Positions 8,925-17,212 of a stretch of 64,000 nt of DNA are shown piece by piece. The stretch is from an uncultured Pirellula sp. Its GTDB lineage: Bacteria; Planctomycetota; Planctomycetia; Pirellulales; Pirellulaceae. A model generated the notes under the pieces. The model saw nothing but the letters and a program-made list of their open reading frames with translations, did no database searches and was not told the origin of the DNA. Both the position numbers and the translations under genes were made by a program. Location of the stretch: positions 1 through 64,000 of the forward strand of contig CAIOHR010000370.1 of assembly GCA_903858115.1 (NCBI GenBank). Direction: 5' to 3'. Every line of letters begins with the position of its first letter. Within the stretch, counting starts at the first letter, position 1.

Positions 8925-10142
8925 ATGGTATTTCTAACGCCGTCGTTTCACCCGATCCCACCGCAAACGACTGCTCATAGCAATTCAGAACGTCTCGATT
9001 CGGACGCAAAGATCTTTCAGTTCCCTCGCCCCCAATCGGTTAGGGTACTGCATCTCATTAATGGCGAACACTTTTCCGGCGCGGAACGGGTTCAACAACT
9101 GCTTGGTTATCGGTTACCCGATCAAAACGTTGCCCCGCATTTTGTTTGCTTGAAGCAAGGCAAATTCCCTGAAATGTGCGGACTAGACCCGGGAAAAGTG
9201 TCCGTTCTGGCGATGAAATCTCGAGTAGATTTTTCGTTGGTAAGAAAGATTGTCCAACAAACAAAAGAAATAAACGTCGACTTGCTCCATGCCCACACAC
9301 CGAGGTCTGCGTTGATTGCTAGCTTTGTGGCAAAGGCGACAGGATTACCGTGGGTGTTTCACGTCCACTCGCCGACTGCCCGAGACTCTACTAGGGCGTT
9401 TATCAATCGCTTGAACGGTTGGATGGAGCGTCGGTCACTCAGGAGCAGCGATCACATCATCACGGTTTCGAAATCGTTGCGTCGCGAGATGTTAAAACAT
9501 GGCTACGATCGGCAAAAAATAAACTGCATTCCAAACGGTGTGGCAGAACAGATTCCGATCGATGCGTTTCACAGAATCAACCAAGAGAATTGGACTCTTG
9601 GAATGGTAGCGTTGATTCGGCCGCGAAAAGGAATCGAAGTACTTCTCGAGGCGATGGCTCGTGTGAAACAAAGTGCACCCAACGTCAAGCTCGATGTTAT
9701 AGGCGCATTTGAGACTAAAGAGTATGAAGCTGACGTGTTACAACTCGTGCGCAAGTTGCAATTAGAAGCGATTGTCCAATTCCACGGATTCACTCGCGAT
9801 GTTCCAACAGCCATGCGAAAATTGGACGCGATGGTCCTTCCTAGCCTGTTCGGCGAAGGTATGCCGATGGTCGTTTTGGAAGCGCTCGCTTTAGGTGTTC
9901 CTGTCATTGCTACGGAAGTTGAGGGGACACCAGAAGTTGTTCGAGATGGAGTCGAAGGGCTCTTGGCGAAGCCTCGCGATCCTATTTCCCTAGCCAAAGC
10001 GATCGAGAAATTCGTGTCTAGCCGAAGCCGCTGGACCGAGATGAGTCAATACGCAGTAGAAAGACATCGAAGCAAATTCTCCGACGTCGAAATGGCCCGA
10101 CGAACTGCAGCAGTCTATCGCAAGATATTAGCGAGTCAGTAG
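8925..10142 (+). CDS. Glycosyltransferase family 4
   Basis: A 405-residue GT-B fold enzyme. The N-terminal acceptor half shows VRVLHLINGEHFSGAERV from about residue 38, the usual first strand and glycine loop, and LLHAHTPRSALIAS. The C-terminal donor half contains LGMVALIRPRKGIEVLLEAM and FGEGMPMVVLEALALGVPV, the nucleotide-sugar binding E-x7-E region. Such enzymes add a sugar from a nucleotide donor to a lipid or polysaccharide on the cytoplasmic face of the membrane. The sugar is not predictable. About 35 residues precede the first strand, so the true start could lie downstream of ATG 8925. It opens a scattered group of glycan genes running to 16.4 kb. Confidence 0.88.
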   Translation: MVFLTPSFHPIPPQTTAHSNSERLDSDAKIFQFPRPQSVRVLHLINGEHFSGAERVQQLLGYRLPDQNVAPHFVCLKQGKFPEMCGLDPGKVSVLAMKSRVDFSLVRKIVQQTKEINVDLLHAHTPRSALIASFVAKATGLPWVFHVHSPTARDSTRAFINRLNGWMERRSLRSSDHIITVSKSLRREMLKHGYDRQKINCIPNGVAEQIPIDAFHRINQENWTLGMVALIRPRKGIEVLLEAMARVKQSAPNVKLDVIGAFETKEYEADVLQLVRKLQLEAIVQFHGFTRDVPTAMRKLDAMVLPSLFGEGMPMVVLEALALGVPVIATEVEGTPEVVRDGVEGLLAKPRDPISLAKAIEKFVSSRSRWTEMSQYAVERHRSKFSDVEMARRTAAVYRKILASQ

Positions 10143-10202
10143 ATAGCGGCATCGAACGTGAGTCGCACAAAGGGTTCGTTACCCCAGATCCGAACGTTGC
10201 TT

Positions 10203-10238
10203 CCACCGAGTAAACTCGGTGGAGAGCTCGAACCGAGT
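10203..10238 (+). terminator. Hairpin terminator with two competing stems
   Basis: CCACCGAG and CTCGGTGG (10203-10222, loop TAAA) make a perfect 8-bp stem. ACTCGGT and ACCGAGT (10214-10220 and 10232-10238) make a second 7-bp stem that shares its left arm with the first and is followed by GCTTTTG. Only one can form at a time. It lies 60 bases after the glycosyltransferase stop, so simple termination is the likeliest role. Confidence 0.5.
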
Positions 10239-10417
10239 GCTTTTGTAGCTATCAATTGTTGCCTCCGTCGGGACGAGCCCGAACGGAAGGCGTAGGTTGG
10301 AATAGCCTACCGCCACGCCAGGGCTCAGAACTGCAATCGCAAGTGCTTGCGATCCAATAAACATTGCCGGCTGAGTCAATCCCTACCATGTTTGCGATAA
10401 GTACCCTGCTTCCAGAG

Positions 10418-11419
10418 CTACTTGATCTTGCTGGCGTTGCCCGCTTGTCCGAACGAGATCATGCGATCCATGCACACTTGCTTCATCGCCGTTCGTGCAG
10501 GTTTGAGGTAATCGCGTGGATCGAATTTGTCTGGATGTTCGGTCAACACTTTACGAATAGCCCCAGTGATGGCCATTCGGCAGTCGGTATCGACGTTGAT
10601 CTTTCGAACACCACTCTTGATACCTCGTTGAATTTCTTCCACGGGCACGCCCCATGTTTGCTTCATCGAGCCACCATACTTGTTAATGATGTCTTGAAGC
10701 TCCTGTGGTACGCTACTCGATCCGTGCATCACCAAGTGAGTATTCGGGATTCGCTTATGAATTTCTTCGATACGAGTCATCGCTAGAACTTCACCGTCCG
10801 GCTTGCGTGTGAATTTGTAGGCGCCGTGACTAGTTCCGATCGCTACAGCCAAGGCGTCGCAGTTGGTCTCCGCAACAAATCGAGCCGCTTCGTCTGGGTC
10901 GGTAAGCAATTGGTCATGGCTCAAAACGCCTTCAGCACCGTGCCCATCTTCGGCTTCTCCCCCACCCGTTTCAAGGGATCCCAAGCAACCGAGTTCTCCC
11001 TCAACGGATACATTTCGAGCGTGTGCCATTTTGACGACTTCTTTCGTCACAGCCACGTTGTACTCGTAGGAGGCAGGAGTCTTGCCGTCCTCTTTTAACG
11101 AACCATCCATCATGACGGAAGTGAATCCGTTTTCGATTGCGGACAGGCAAGTAGCTGGAGAGTTGCCGTGGTCTTGATGCATAACGATCGGAATTTCTGG
11201 ATACAGTTCGACGGCTGCCAACATCAAGTGTCGGAGGAAAGCATCTTGCGAATAAGATCGAGCACCACGCGACGCCTGAATGATAACTGGCGAATTGGTT
11301 TCTTTTGCCGCTTCCATGATCGACTGAATCTGTTCCATGTTGTTTACATTGAACGCAGCCACTCCGTAGCCATTCTCTGCAGCGTGATCTAGAACTTTTC
11401 TAAGGGGTACGAGGGCCAT
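10418..11419 (-). CDS. fba: Fructose-bisphosphate aldolase, class II
   Basis: A 333-residue protein starting [20 protein letters not shown], the standard opening of class II aldolases of the CbbA/FbaA type. The zinc-binding motif is HQDHG with His81 and His84, and HGSSSVPQ supplies a further histidine of the metal and phosphate site. [12 protein letters not shown] is the usual loop after the active-site strand. The enzyme splits fructose 1,6-bisphosphate into two triose phosphates in glycolysis and runs the reverse reaction in gluconeogenesis. GGAG nine bases upstream of ATG 11419 supports the start. It is transcribed alone. Confidence 0.95.
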   Translation of the reverse strand: MALVPLRKVLDHAAENGYGVAAFNVNNMEQIQSIMEAAKETNSPVIIQASRGARSYSQDAFLRHLMLAAVELYPEIPIVMHQDHGNSPATCLSAIENGFTSVMMDGSLKEDGKTPASYEYNVAVTKEVVKMAHARNVSVEGELGCLGSLETGGGEAEDGHGAEGVLSHDQLLTDPDEAARFVAETNCDALAVAIGTSHGAYKFTRKPDGEVLAMTRIEEIHKRIPNTHLVMHGSSSVPQELQDIINKYGGSMKQTWGVPVEEIQRGIKSGVRKINVDTDCRMAITGAIRKVLTEHPDKFDPRDYLKPARTAMKQVCMDRMISFGQAGNASKIK

Positions 11420-11516
11420 CTAAACGTCTCCGAGAGGAAAAAAGAATTATGAAATGCCGTTGAGTTTGATACCATTGGAACCCAATGGGAGCTGTTTTCT
11501 ACGTGCCAATGGCGTA

Positions 11517-11557
11517 GGATTATGGGATCGATCTCCGGGTCCGACAATCCATAATCC
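11517..11557 (+). promoter_or_regulatory. Inverted repeat in the fba divergent promoter region
   Basis: GGATTATGG at 11517-11525 and CCATAATCC at 11549-11557 are perfect inverted copies, with an outer A-T pair giving 10 bp, a 23-base spacer, and TTTTG just after. A smaller hairpin, CCATTGG-AAC-CCAATGG, lies at 11472-11488. Both are in the 159 bp between the aldolase start and the next gene. They could be an operator, a leader hairpin or a terminator; the sequence alone does not decide. Confidence 0.4.
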
Positions 11558-11578
11558 TTTTGATTTGCTTATCCATCT

Positions 11579-12106
11579 ATGGATCACGATTTTTCCAAAC
11601 CCATTCGCAGCGTTTCCAAGTTGCAACCCTTGGACAACTACTTGAGCGGTAGCTGGGATGCCCTCGGAGCAGGTGCGCCTGTGTTAGTTGCGCTATCGCA
11701 ACTTAGCAGCGATGCTATGGTGACTCTATCTGCCGCAAACGCCAATTCAATCACTGCGGAATCGCTGCTGCCGGAAGCGAAAGCTATCCTGTTCGCGGCT
11801 CGCGACCGAGGTGTTGTCGAATTAAAGGCGTTAAACACAGCCTTTGAAGCTCCCTCTCGACTATTAGCTGTATACATTGAAGTGGATGAAACGCAGACGA
11901 TCGCATTTCGAGACCCGCAAGTTCCCGAGGTGACGATTCGCTTTCTGGAAGGGTTTCGCCAATTATGCTCCTTCGGTTTGGTCATGCATCACATTCATCG
12001 TGATTTTTCCCTCACGAGTCGAGGTTTCGACATTGCCCGAACGTTGAAAAGAGAGGAGGTACAGCCTTGGCTCGACAAAGGTACCGAGTTTGGACTACAC
12101 GACTGA
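11579..12106 (+). CDS. Hypothetical protein, 175 residues
   Basis: No family recognised. The protein is soluble, with no signal peptide or membrane helix, and begins MDHDFSKPIRSVSKLQPLDN. Residues 40-110 look alpha/beta with alanine-rich helices, for example LLPEAKAILFAARDRGVVELK. The C-terminal part, EVTIRFLEGFRQLCSFGLVM to REEVQPWLDKG, is helical. There is no strong ribosome site before ATG 11579. Its end overlaps the start of the DUF1571 gene by 40 bases, which implies coupled translation and perhaps a shared process. Codon use does not stand out from its neighbours. Confidence 0.65.
   Translation: MDHDFSKPIRSVSKLQPLDNYLSGSWDALGAGAPVLVALSQLSSDAMVTLSAANANSITAESLLPEAKAILFAARDRGVVELKALNTAFEAPSRLLAVYIEVDETQTIAFRDPQVPEVTIRFLEGFRQLCSFGLVMHHIHRDFSLTSRGFDIARTLKREEVQPWLDKGTEFGLHD
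12055..12060 (+). promoter_or_regulatory. Ribosome binding site fixing a TTG start
   Basis: GGAGGT at 12055-12060 is a full-length Shine-Dalgarno match, six bases before the TTG at 12067. It lies inside the end of the upstream reading frame and decides the start of the DUF1571 gene. Confidence 0.85.
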
Positions 12107-12999
12107 TCGCTCTGTTTTTCTTGGCAGTGATAGTCTCTGTGGGTATGCGATGGTGGTGGCTTTCTTTAACGAAAAGTGAGGTTGCGCTTCCTCAAAAAGC
12201 ACTCGCGGAACCACCGTCACTTTCCGAGAAACCCTTCGACAAGATTGTGCCTGTTGTTGCGCATCCCTTGGACGAAGTACTTGCACTGGCGAGAGAAGCA
12301 TTGCGCAAGCATCGAGAGAACCACCAAGATTACACGGCCACGCTTCTAAAGACGGAACGCATCGGCAAGGCGTTGGCTCCCAGCAACACGATCTTCATCA
12401 AACTGCGTTACAACCCTCTGCAATCGAACGAAGCCAGTCGAAGCATCAATGTTTACCTTAAATTCCTAGAGCCAAAAGCGCAGGCTGGAAGAGAAGTTCT
12501 TTACGCCCCCGAACGTAACAACGGAATGCTCAAAGCTCACGAAGGAGGCTTGCTCGGATTGCTCTCGGTCGATCTCACGCCATACAGTGTCCTCGCAATG
12601 CGAGGAAATCGTCATCCCATTACTGAGTTGGGAATTGAAAAACTCTTGACGACGCTGATCGAGAAAGGGGAACGCGATCGGAAACTTGGCGATTGCCAGG
12701 TGGTCCGAACGGATGGCGAGACAATCGATGGTCGCCCTTGCGAGCGGGTCGATGTGATTCATCCACAAAAACGCGTGTTGCTCGGTGGAGTTCCAGTGGA
12801 GCACGAGTTTTTCATGGCTCGTATTTGGTTTGACAAAGAAAAGCTCATTCCGTTGAAGTATGCGAGTTACGCGTGGCCTCTCGAAGAAGGAGGCGAACCA
12901 CTCCTCGAAGAAGAGTACACGTATATGGATCTTCAGCTCAACGTCGGCCTAGATGATAGTGACTTTGATACTGAGCATCCGGAGTATCGATTTCCGTAG
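12067..12999 (+). CDS. DUF1571 protein with N-terminal anchor
   Basis: A 310-residue protein starting at TTG, supported by a strong ribosome site. The N-terminus, MARQRYRVWTTR followed by a hydrophobic run ending in WWWLSL, is a signal anchor or uncleaved signal. From about residue 75 the sequence follows DUF1571: HQDYTATLLKTERIG, then IFIKLRYNPL, VLYAPERNNG, a GLLGL segment and a C-terminal beta-rich part with IWFDKEKLIPLKYASYAWP. The family is common in planctomycetes and resembles outer-membrane lipoprotein carrier barrels, but its cargo is unknown. It overlaps the previous gene by 40 bases. Confidence 0.82.
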   Translation: MARQRYRVWTTRLIALFFLAVIVSVGMRWWWLSLTKSEVALPQKALAEPPSLSEKPFDKIVPVVAHPLDEVLALAREALRKHRENHQDYTATLLKTERIGKALAPSNTIFIKLRYNPLQSNEASRSINVYLKFLEPKAQAGREVLYAPERNNGMLKAHEGGLLGLLSVDLTPYSVLAMRGNRHPITELGIEKLLTTLIEKGERDRKLGDCQVVRTDGETIDGRPCERVDVIHPQKRVLLGGVPVEHEFFMARIWFDKEKLIPLKYASYAWPLEEGGEPLLEEEYTYMDLQLNVGLDDSDFDTEHPEYRFP

Positions 13000-13017
13000 A
13001 CATTAGGACTTAGCAAT

Positions 13018-13869
13018 ATGGATGTTAACTTGGCCATACAGCCCAAAGGCGTGTGGCAGATTGGGCTTGCCAAGGGAAATCGGCTTCAAGATCTTCAATC
13101 CCATCTGTCGGATTCCCCGTTATTCGAGATCGGGGAATTATCAAGATTCAATGGTTGCGCTGCAGCTGATCCTTTCGGTATCTATCGCGATGGCACTTGG
13201 TATGTATTCTTTGAAATGTTCTTGTGCGATGATCCCCATGCGGTTATCGGAGTTGCGTCGAGTCGGGATCTTGTTAGATGGAGTGTCTTGGGCGTAGCAC
13301 TTCGACAACCTCACCATCTCTCCTTTCCGTACGTATTCGAGCACGAAGGTGACATTTTCATGATGCCTGAGTCGAAGAAGGTTCGTCGAGTCGACTTGTA
13401 TCGCGCTTACGATTTCCCTTTCGATTGGCGACTTGAGAAAACGGTGCTACGCGGTCGTTACATGGATGCATCTATTGTCGCCAATCGTGGTAGATATTGG
13501 CTATTCTCAGGTTGGCATTCTTACTGGTTGAGGCTTTTCTATTCTCATAGCCCACTTGGCCCATGGAAGCGACATTGGCAGCCATTCGCTCGAATGTACA
13601 ATAAAAAGAACGTCCGGCCAGGAGGGAGAATTGTCTCTATCGATGGTCAGTTGGTTCGATTAGCACAAGACAACCAGCGATACTATGGACATCAACTACG
13701 CGCAATGCAGATCAAAACCCTCAACAGGCTAAGTTTCTCAGAAACTCCTTATCAACCGTTGCCAGTTCTGTGCCCCGATAATGTACACTGGCGAAATGTC
13801 GGTATGCATCATTTGGATTTGCATGCTATGGATGAGGGGTACATAGGTTTTGTAGACGGATTTTGCTGA
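13018..13869 (+). CDS. GINT1-like glycan enzyme, beta-propeller fold predicted
   Basis: A 283-residue protein. From residue 40 it shows SRFNGCAAADPFGIYRDGTWY, VIGVASSRDLVRW, HLSFPYVFEHEGDIFMMPE, RYMDASIVANRGRYWLFSGW and NVRPGGRIV, a set of repeated blades as in glycoside hydrolase family 43 and 32 propellers. The closest family I recall is the glucosamine inositolphosphorylceramide transferase (GINT1-like) N-terminal domain, often seen in bacterial polysaccharide loci, sometimes beside formyl transferases. The reaction in bacteria is not settled. AGGA nine bases ahead supports ATG 13018. A methyltransferase gene follows after 28 bases, so the two are probably one transcript. Confidence 0.7.
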   Translation: MDVNLAIQPKGVWQIGLAKGNRLQDLQSHLSDSPLFEIGELSRFNGCAAADPFGIYRDGTWYVFFEMFLCDDPHAVIGVASSRDLVRWSVLGVALRQPHHLSFPYVFEHEGDIFMMPESKKVRRVDLYRAYDFPFDWRLEKTVLRGRYMDASIVANRGRYWLFSGWHSYWLRLFYSHSPLGPWKRHWQPFARMYNKKNVRPGGRIVSIDGQLVRLAQDNQRYYGHQLRAMQIKTLNRLSFSETPYQPLPVLCPDNVHWRNVGMHHLDLHAMDEGYIGFVDGFC

Positions 13870-13897
13870 CTCAACTTAGGAAGGAGCCACGTCGACG

Positions 13898-14488
13898 ATG
13901 TTAGGTGTGTTTGTTCGCAAGCAGCTTCGTATTTCTCTTCACCGTAATCTGATCAGGCTAGGAATCGATACACGAAAGCTTCGTCCCGATCGCAAGACTT
14001 TAGAAAAGAGTGTTTTTCCGGAGCTAGCTCGCTCCGAGGAGTACCAGCGAATACTATTTGTTGGTTGCGATTGGTATACACTCCATTATCCATCTCTATT
14101 TCGGGATAAAGAGTTTATTACCATGGAGATAAGTCCCGATCTCGCACAATACGGAGCCCCGAATCATATCATCGATAGCTGCGAAAATATTTCAGAGCGC
14201 TTCGAGGCAAATTCGCTTGACTGTGTCATCCTCAATGGCGTCTTTGGATTCGGGCTAAATGAGTCCGCAGGCATTCAAAAAACATTTCATGCGATTCACA
14301 CCACGTTGCGCACCGAAGGCCTTTTCGTGTTTGGTTGGAATGATTTGCCAAACACTGTCCCATTGGCCATCGGTCAGATCGAGGCTTTGGAAAGGTTCCG
14401 TCCGTACTACTTTCCAACGCTCCATAAATCGATTTATGAGTCCGAGTCTATCAATCGACATCGATTTCATTTTTACGAAAAGGCATGA
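13898..14488 (+). CDS. Small SAM-dependent methyltransferase-like protein
   Basis: A 196-residue protein. The segment ILFVGCDWYTLHYP (about residues 49-62) replaces the usual E/DxGxGxG of class I methyltransferases with a single glycine. FITMEISPDLAQYG gives an acidic residue at the end of strand 2, and CVILNGVFGFGLN is the strand-4 region. The fold is therefore likely, but SAM binding may be weak. An AAGGAG ribosome site lies about 12 bases before ATG 13898. It follows the GINT1-like gene and runs towards a convergent glycosyltransferase, so a role in modifying a surface glycan is inferred from context. Confidence 0.7.
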   Translation: MLGVFVRKQLRISLHRNLIRLGIDTRKLRPDRKTLEKSVFPELARSEEYQRILFVGCDWYTLHYPSLFRDKEFITMEISPDLAQYGAPNHIIDSCENISERFEANSLDCVILNGVFGFGLNESAGIQKTFHAIHTTLRTEGLFVFGWNDLPNTVPLAIGQIEALERFRPYYFPTLHKSIYESESINRHRFHFYEKA

Positions 14489-14533
14489 GCGAGCAGCGTT
14501 TTATTTGGTCCGTCGCCACTGTTGAAGCTATAG

Positions 14534-15628
14534 TCAAGCGGCTGCTCGCTTGGGCGATTTTTTTTGCTCTTCAACGCCATGATAGATGGCCTCCAATCGA
14601 TCAGTAAACACCTTCGAGGAGCATAGCTCTTCGGCGCGCGTACGAGCTGATTCGCCCATGGCTCTACGAAGCGGTTCATCCTCATAGAGACGCTGGATGG
14701 CTTTGGCTAAAGCTGCTGGGCTCTCTTTTGGAACGATAAGCCCATCCTGACCGTGCCGGATCAACTCTTTCATGCCACCCGCATCGCTTACAACTGACGG
14801 GAGCCCTTGTTCCATGGCTTCGATCAATGAACGGCACAATCCCTCAGATCGCGATGGCATTACAAACAGGTCGAATGCATGGAGGTAGTTTGCTGCACTG
14901 TTGATTTTCCCCAACATTCGCAGTTCCTTCGCAATTTTCGGATGTTGCGCCAATTCATTTGTAACCGGATCATTGCCGCTACCGATGATGACCCATCGCA
15001 TTCTGGAATTGTCGAGACGGATTGCACTCTCGAGAAGTATATCCACTCCTTTTACTGGTCGGATGAGCGCAACCGTTCCGACGACGAAATCGTCATTCGA
15101 CAGCTGCCACCGTGCACGAATAGCTTTCCTCGATTCACAGGGGACGGCAGGGGTCACGCAATTGTAGACAACATTGCATTTCTTCGAATCACAGCCACTA
15201 CGAAGCATCGATTGCTGGACAGCTTCCGATTCGCAGGCATGCCAGGCAACTCGAGGATGTTTGAATGACATCCAATCCGAAGGATCCCATCGTTTAAGAG
15301 GCCGTGTGATTCCACGAAAGGAAACGATGGACGGGCGTTTCTGAGAGCGAGGCATACGCGCCGTCGCAAACAGCGACCATGCGAGCGTGAAAGTTGTGAA
15401 GGCATGAATCACTTCAGGACGAAACTTCCGAATAATGTCCCGGAGTTGTTGAATAGCGCGAAGGTTTAACTTTTTCTCTCCGACTATGTGCTCAAGAGAA
15501 AGTTCACCTGCCTGTGGTTCTGATGGAGGGTGTACCGCTGAAACGCAGTTGATAGCACAGACCGAATGCCCGCGACCTAGCAATTGTTCAACGACTTGCC
15601 CTTGCGGATAGAGAAGCATTATTCGCAA
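14534..15628 (-). CDS. Glycosyltransferase family 4
   Basis: A 364-residue GT-B enzyme. It begins MRIMLLYPQGQVVEQLLGRG from a TTG at 15628, supported by GGGGAG about ten bases upstream inside the end of the preceding gene; an ATG at 15619 is the alternative. VVGTVALIRPVKGVDILLES opens the donor half, and SRSEGLCRSLIEAMEQGLP is the E-x7-E nucleotide-sugar region. The tail ends with the basic EEQKKSPKRAAA. Only six bases separate it from the NodS-like methyltransferase upstream, so the pair is an operon. The likely task is assembly of a surface polysaccharide or glycolipid. Confidence 0.88.
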   Translation of the reverse strand: MRIMLLYPQGQVVEQLLGRGHSVCAINCVSAVHPPSEPQAGELSLEHIVGEKKLNLRAIQQLRDIIRKFRPEVIHAFTTFTLAWSLFATARMPRSQKRPSIVSFRGITRPLKRWDPSDWMSFKHPRVAWHACESEAVQQSMLRSGCDSKKCNVVYNCVTPAVPCESRKAIRARWQLSNDDFVVGTVALIRPVKGVDILLESAIRLDNSRMRWVIIGSGNDPVTNELAQHPKIAKELRMLGKINSAANYLHAFDLFVMPSRSEGLCRSLIEAMEQGLPSVVSDAGGMKELIRHGQDGLIVPKESPAALAKAIQRLYEDEPLRRAMGESARTRAEELCSSKVFTDRLEAIYHGVEEQKKSPKRAAA

Positions 15629-15634
15629 AGTGCG

Positions 15635-16369
15635 TTACTCCCCGCCGACCTGAGCAACAACACCAAAATGAATTGAGCCGTTGACACCTTGCAATCGACC
15701 AATCGCCCGCAATCCTCCAAGTGTGGTCGAGCTCGACAAAATACGTGTGGAAAGGTTTTTGGGAAACACTCGCTTTACAAGACTTCGGAACTTAAACCAG
15801 TACCGGTCATGAAAGTAGATTCGTTCCTTTACCGACATTCCGAGTAAAGCGAATCGATTCTCAAATTCACGCCGAGACGGTTCCTTGATCCTGCCCGACA
15901 CGACCATAATCCCGTTCTTACGCAACGAAATTTTAGCCTTCGTTAAGACTTGTAACCACCAGTCGTCATTTTCGTCCATGGCGATATCAGCCATGACAAT
16001 GAGGTCAAAAAAATTGTCTGGGTACCCAGGATTCAAGGCATCTCTTACATCGACATTTACTTTGTGCTGCAGATCGGAGCATCGCAATCGTGTTTGCTGT
16101 ACAGCTGATGGCGCATAGTCATAAGCCCAGTGCGTTTCCGCGAATTCAGCAAGGAGCCGGGACTGATAACCGAGCCCGCATGCTACCTCTAGACTATTCT
16201 CGGGGGCCGGACACCACCTCTTGGCAACATCCGCAATCGTTGCGAAACGCACTTGGTCGAAACTTGATGCGTAATCCCACGGGTCGCTAGACGATTGATA
16301 GGCCAGTTCGTACTCCGCCTGTCTCGCATGGTCCATCGAGACGGAGGGAATGGTAATCACTTGATTCAT
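15635..16369 (-). CDS. NodS-like SAM-dependent methyltransferase
   Basis: A 244-residue class I methyltransferase. SLEVACGLGYQSRLLAEF (from about residue 58) is motif I, the strand-2 region is THWAYDYAPSAVQQTR, NFFDLIVMADIAMD is motif II and LRKNGIMVVSG motif III. The N-terminal YQSSSDPWDYASSFDQVRFA resembles NodS and related enzymes that methylate sugar amines on glycolipids. ATG 16369 is a reasonable start. It is followed after six bases by a glycosyltransferase, supporting a joint role in glycan modification. The substrate is not known. Confidence 0.82.
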   Translation of the reverse strand: MNQVITIPSVSMDHARQAEYELAYQSSSDPWDYASSFDQVRFATIADVAKRWCPAPENSLEVACGLGYQSRLLAEFAETHWAYDYAPSAVQQTRLRCSDLQHKVNVDVRDALNPGYPDNFFDLIVMADIAMDENDDWWLQVLTKAKISLRKNGIMVVSGRIKEPSRREFENRFALLGMSVKERIYFHDRYWFKFRSLVKRVFPKNLSTRILSSSTTLGGLRAIGRLQGVNGSIHFGVVAQVGGE

Positions 16370-16471
16370 GGGAGGATATCCTTTTGCGTTGGTAACCCAA
16401 CGCTAGCTAACCTGGACAGAAACACCATAGTTATCACTAAGAAATTCGATGTACAGCGTCAATGTCAATCG

Positions 16472-17191
16472 TTAAAAGTTCAACCTGCACTCAAAGATAC
16501 GAATCGGTTTTTCATGGTCCATGAGATCGACAAAATGATCAGCCAATCGCCAACCTGCGGATTGAATCCATGATTGGAATCGATCGCCTGTATGACGCTG
16601 TGGTTCGCTCAAATAAACGACTCCATCTTTTTTCAGATGACGCCGCAAACATGGTTCAAGGATTGGGAATAGCTTCGGATCGTAAACGATGTCCGATCCC
16701 ACGATGATCGAATACTCACCAAGCCCCGAGTTGGTGTCTCGCCAATCTAGACGACAAACCGAATTCACTCCGGATCCATGGCTGGCATTGTATCGACAGA
16801 CTAACAACGCCGTCGTAGATGCGTCCGTAATCGTCACATTGGCACCCCGCATCGCCGCAGAGATTCCAGCCCGGCCGCTTCCTCCTCCAAGCTCCAGAAT
16901 CGAAAATCCTTCGAGGCTCTTGGACTGGCGTTGTTCTGCGATTCGTCCCAAAAAATGATCCATTCCAATCGCAGCTCGCCATGCGGCCGCCCAAAACGGA
17001 TCTTGCTCAAATGACCCTTGATCCCCTTTACTCAAAGCCTGCCATAGCAACGCATCGGGGTCGGTGACGCGTATCCAAGGAACTTCGCATCCAGCAATCG
17101 TGGTGGACGATTCTTCAATGGGCACCAGCCTCCTAATTCTAGCGAGCAAGGATCGCTGCTGGCGATGAACAGTGGATTCGGGAACATGCAT
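16472..17191 (-). CDS. Class I methyltransferase, METTL21/Nnt1-like
   Basis: A 239-residue protein with SILELGGGSGRAGISAAMRG as SAM-binding motif I, ANVTITDASTTAL as motif post-I, and YSIIVGSDIVYDPKLFPIL, where the usual (D/N)xxY-type strand-4 motif reads SDIVY. This set is typical of the Methyltransf_16 group, which in eukaryotes methylates lysines of proteins such as chaperones and elongation factors. In bacteria the targets are mostly unknown. It starts 21 bases after the stop of lipA on the same strand, so it is likely co-transcribed with lipA, and a protein target is plausible. Confidence 0.78.
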   Translation of the reverse strand: MHVPESTVHRQQRSLLARIRRLVPIEESSTTIAGCEVPWIRVTDPDALLWQALSKGDQGSFEQDPFWAAAWRAAIGMDHFLGRIAEQRQSKSLEGFSILELGGGSGRAGISAAMRGANVTITDASTTALLVCRYNASHGSGVNSVCRLDWRDTNSGLGEYSIIVGSDIVYDPKLFPILEPCLRRHLKKDGVVYLSEPQRHTGDRFQSWIQSAGWRLADHFVDLMDHEKPIRIFECRLNF

Positions 17192-17212
17192 CTCTTGCGT
17201 CAGATCAACCGA

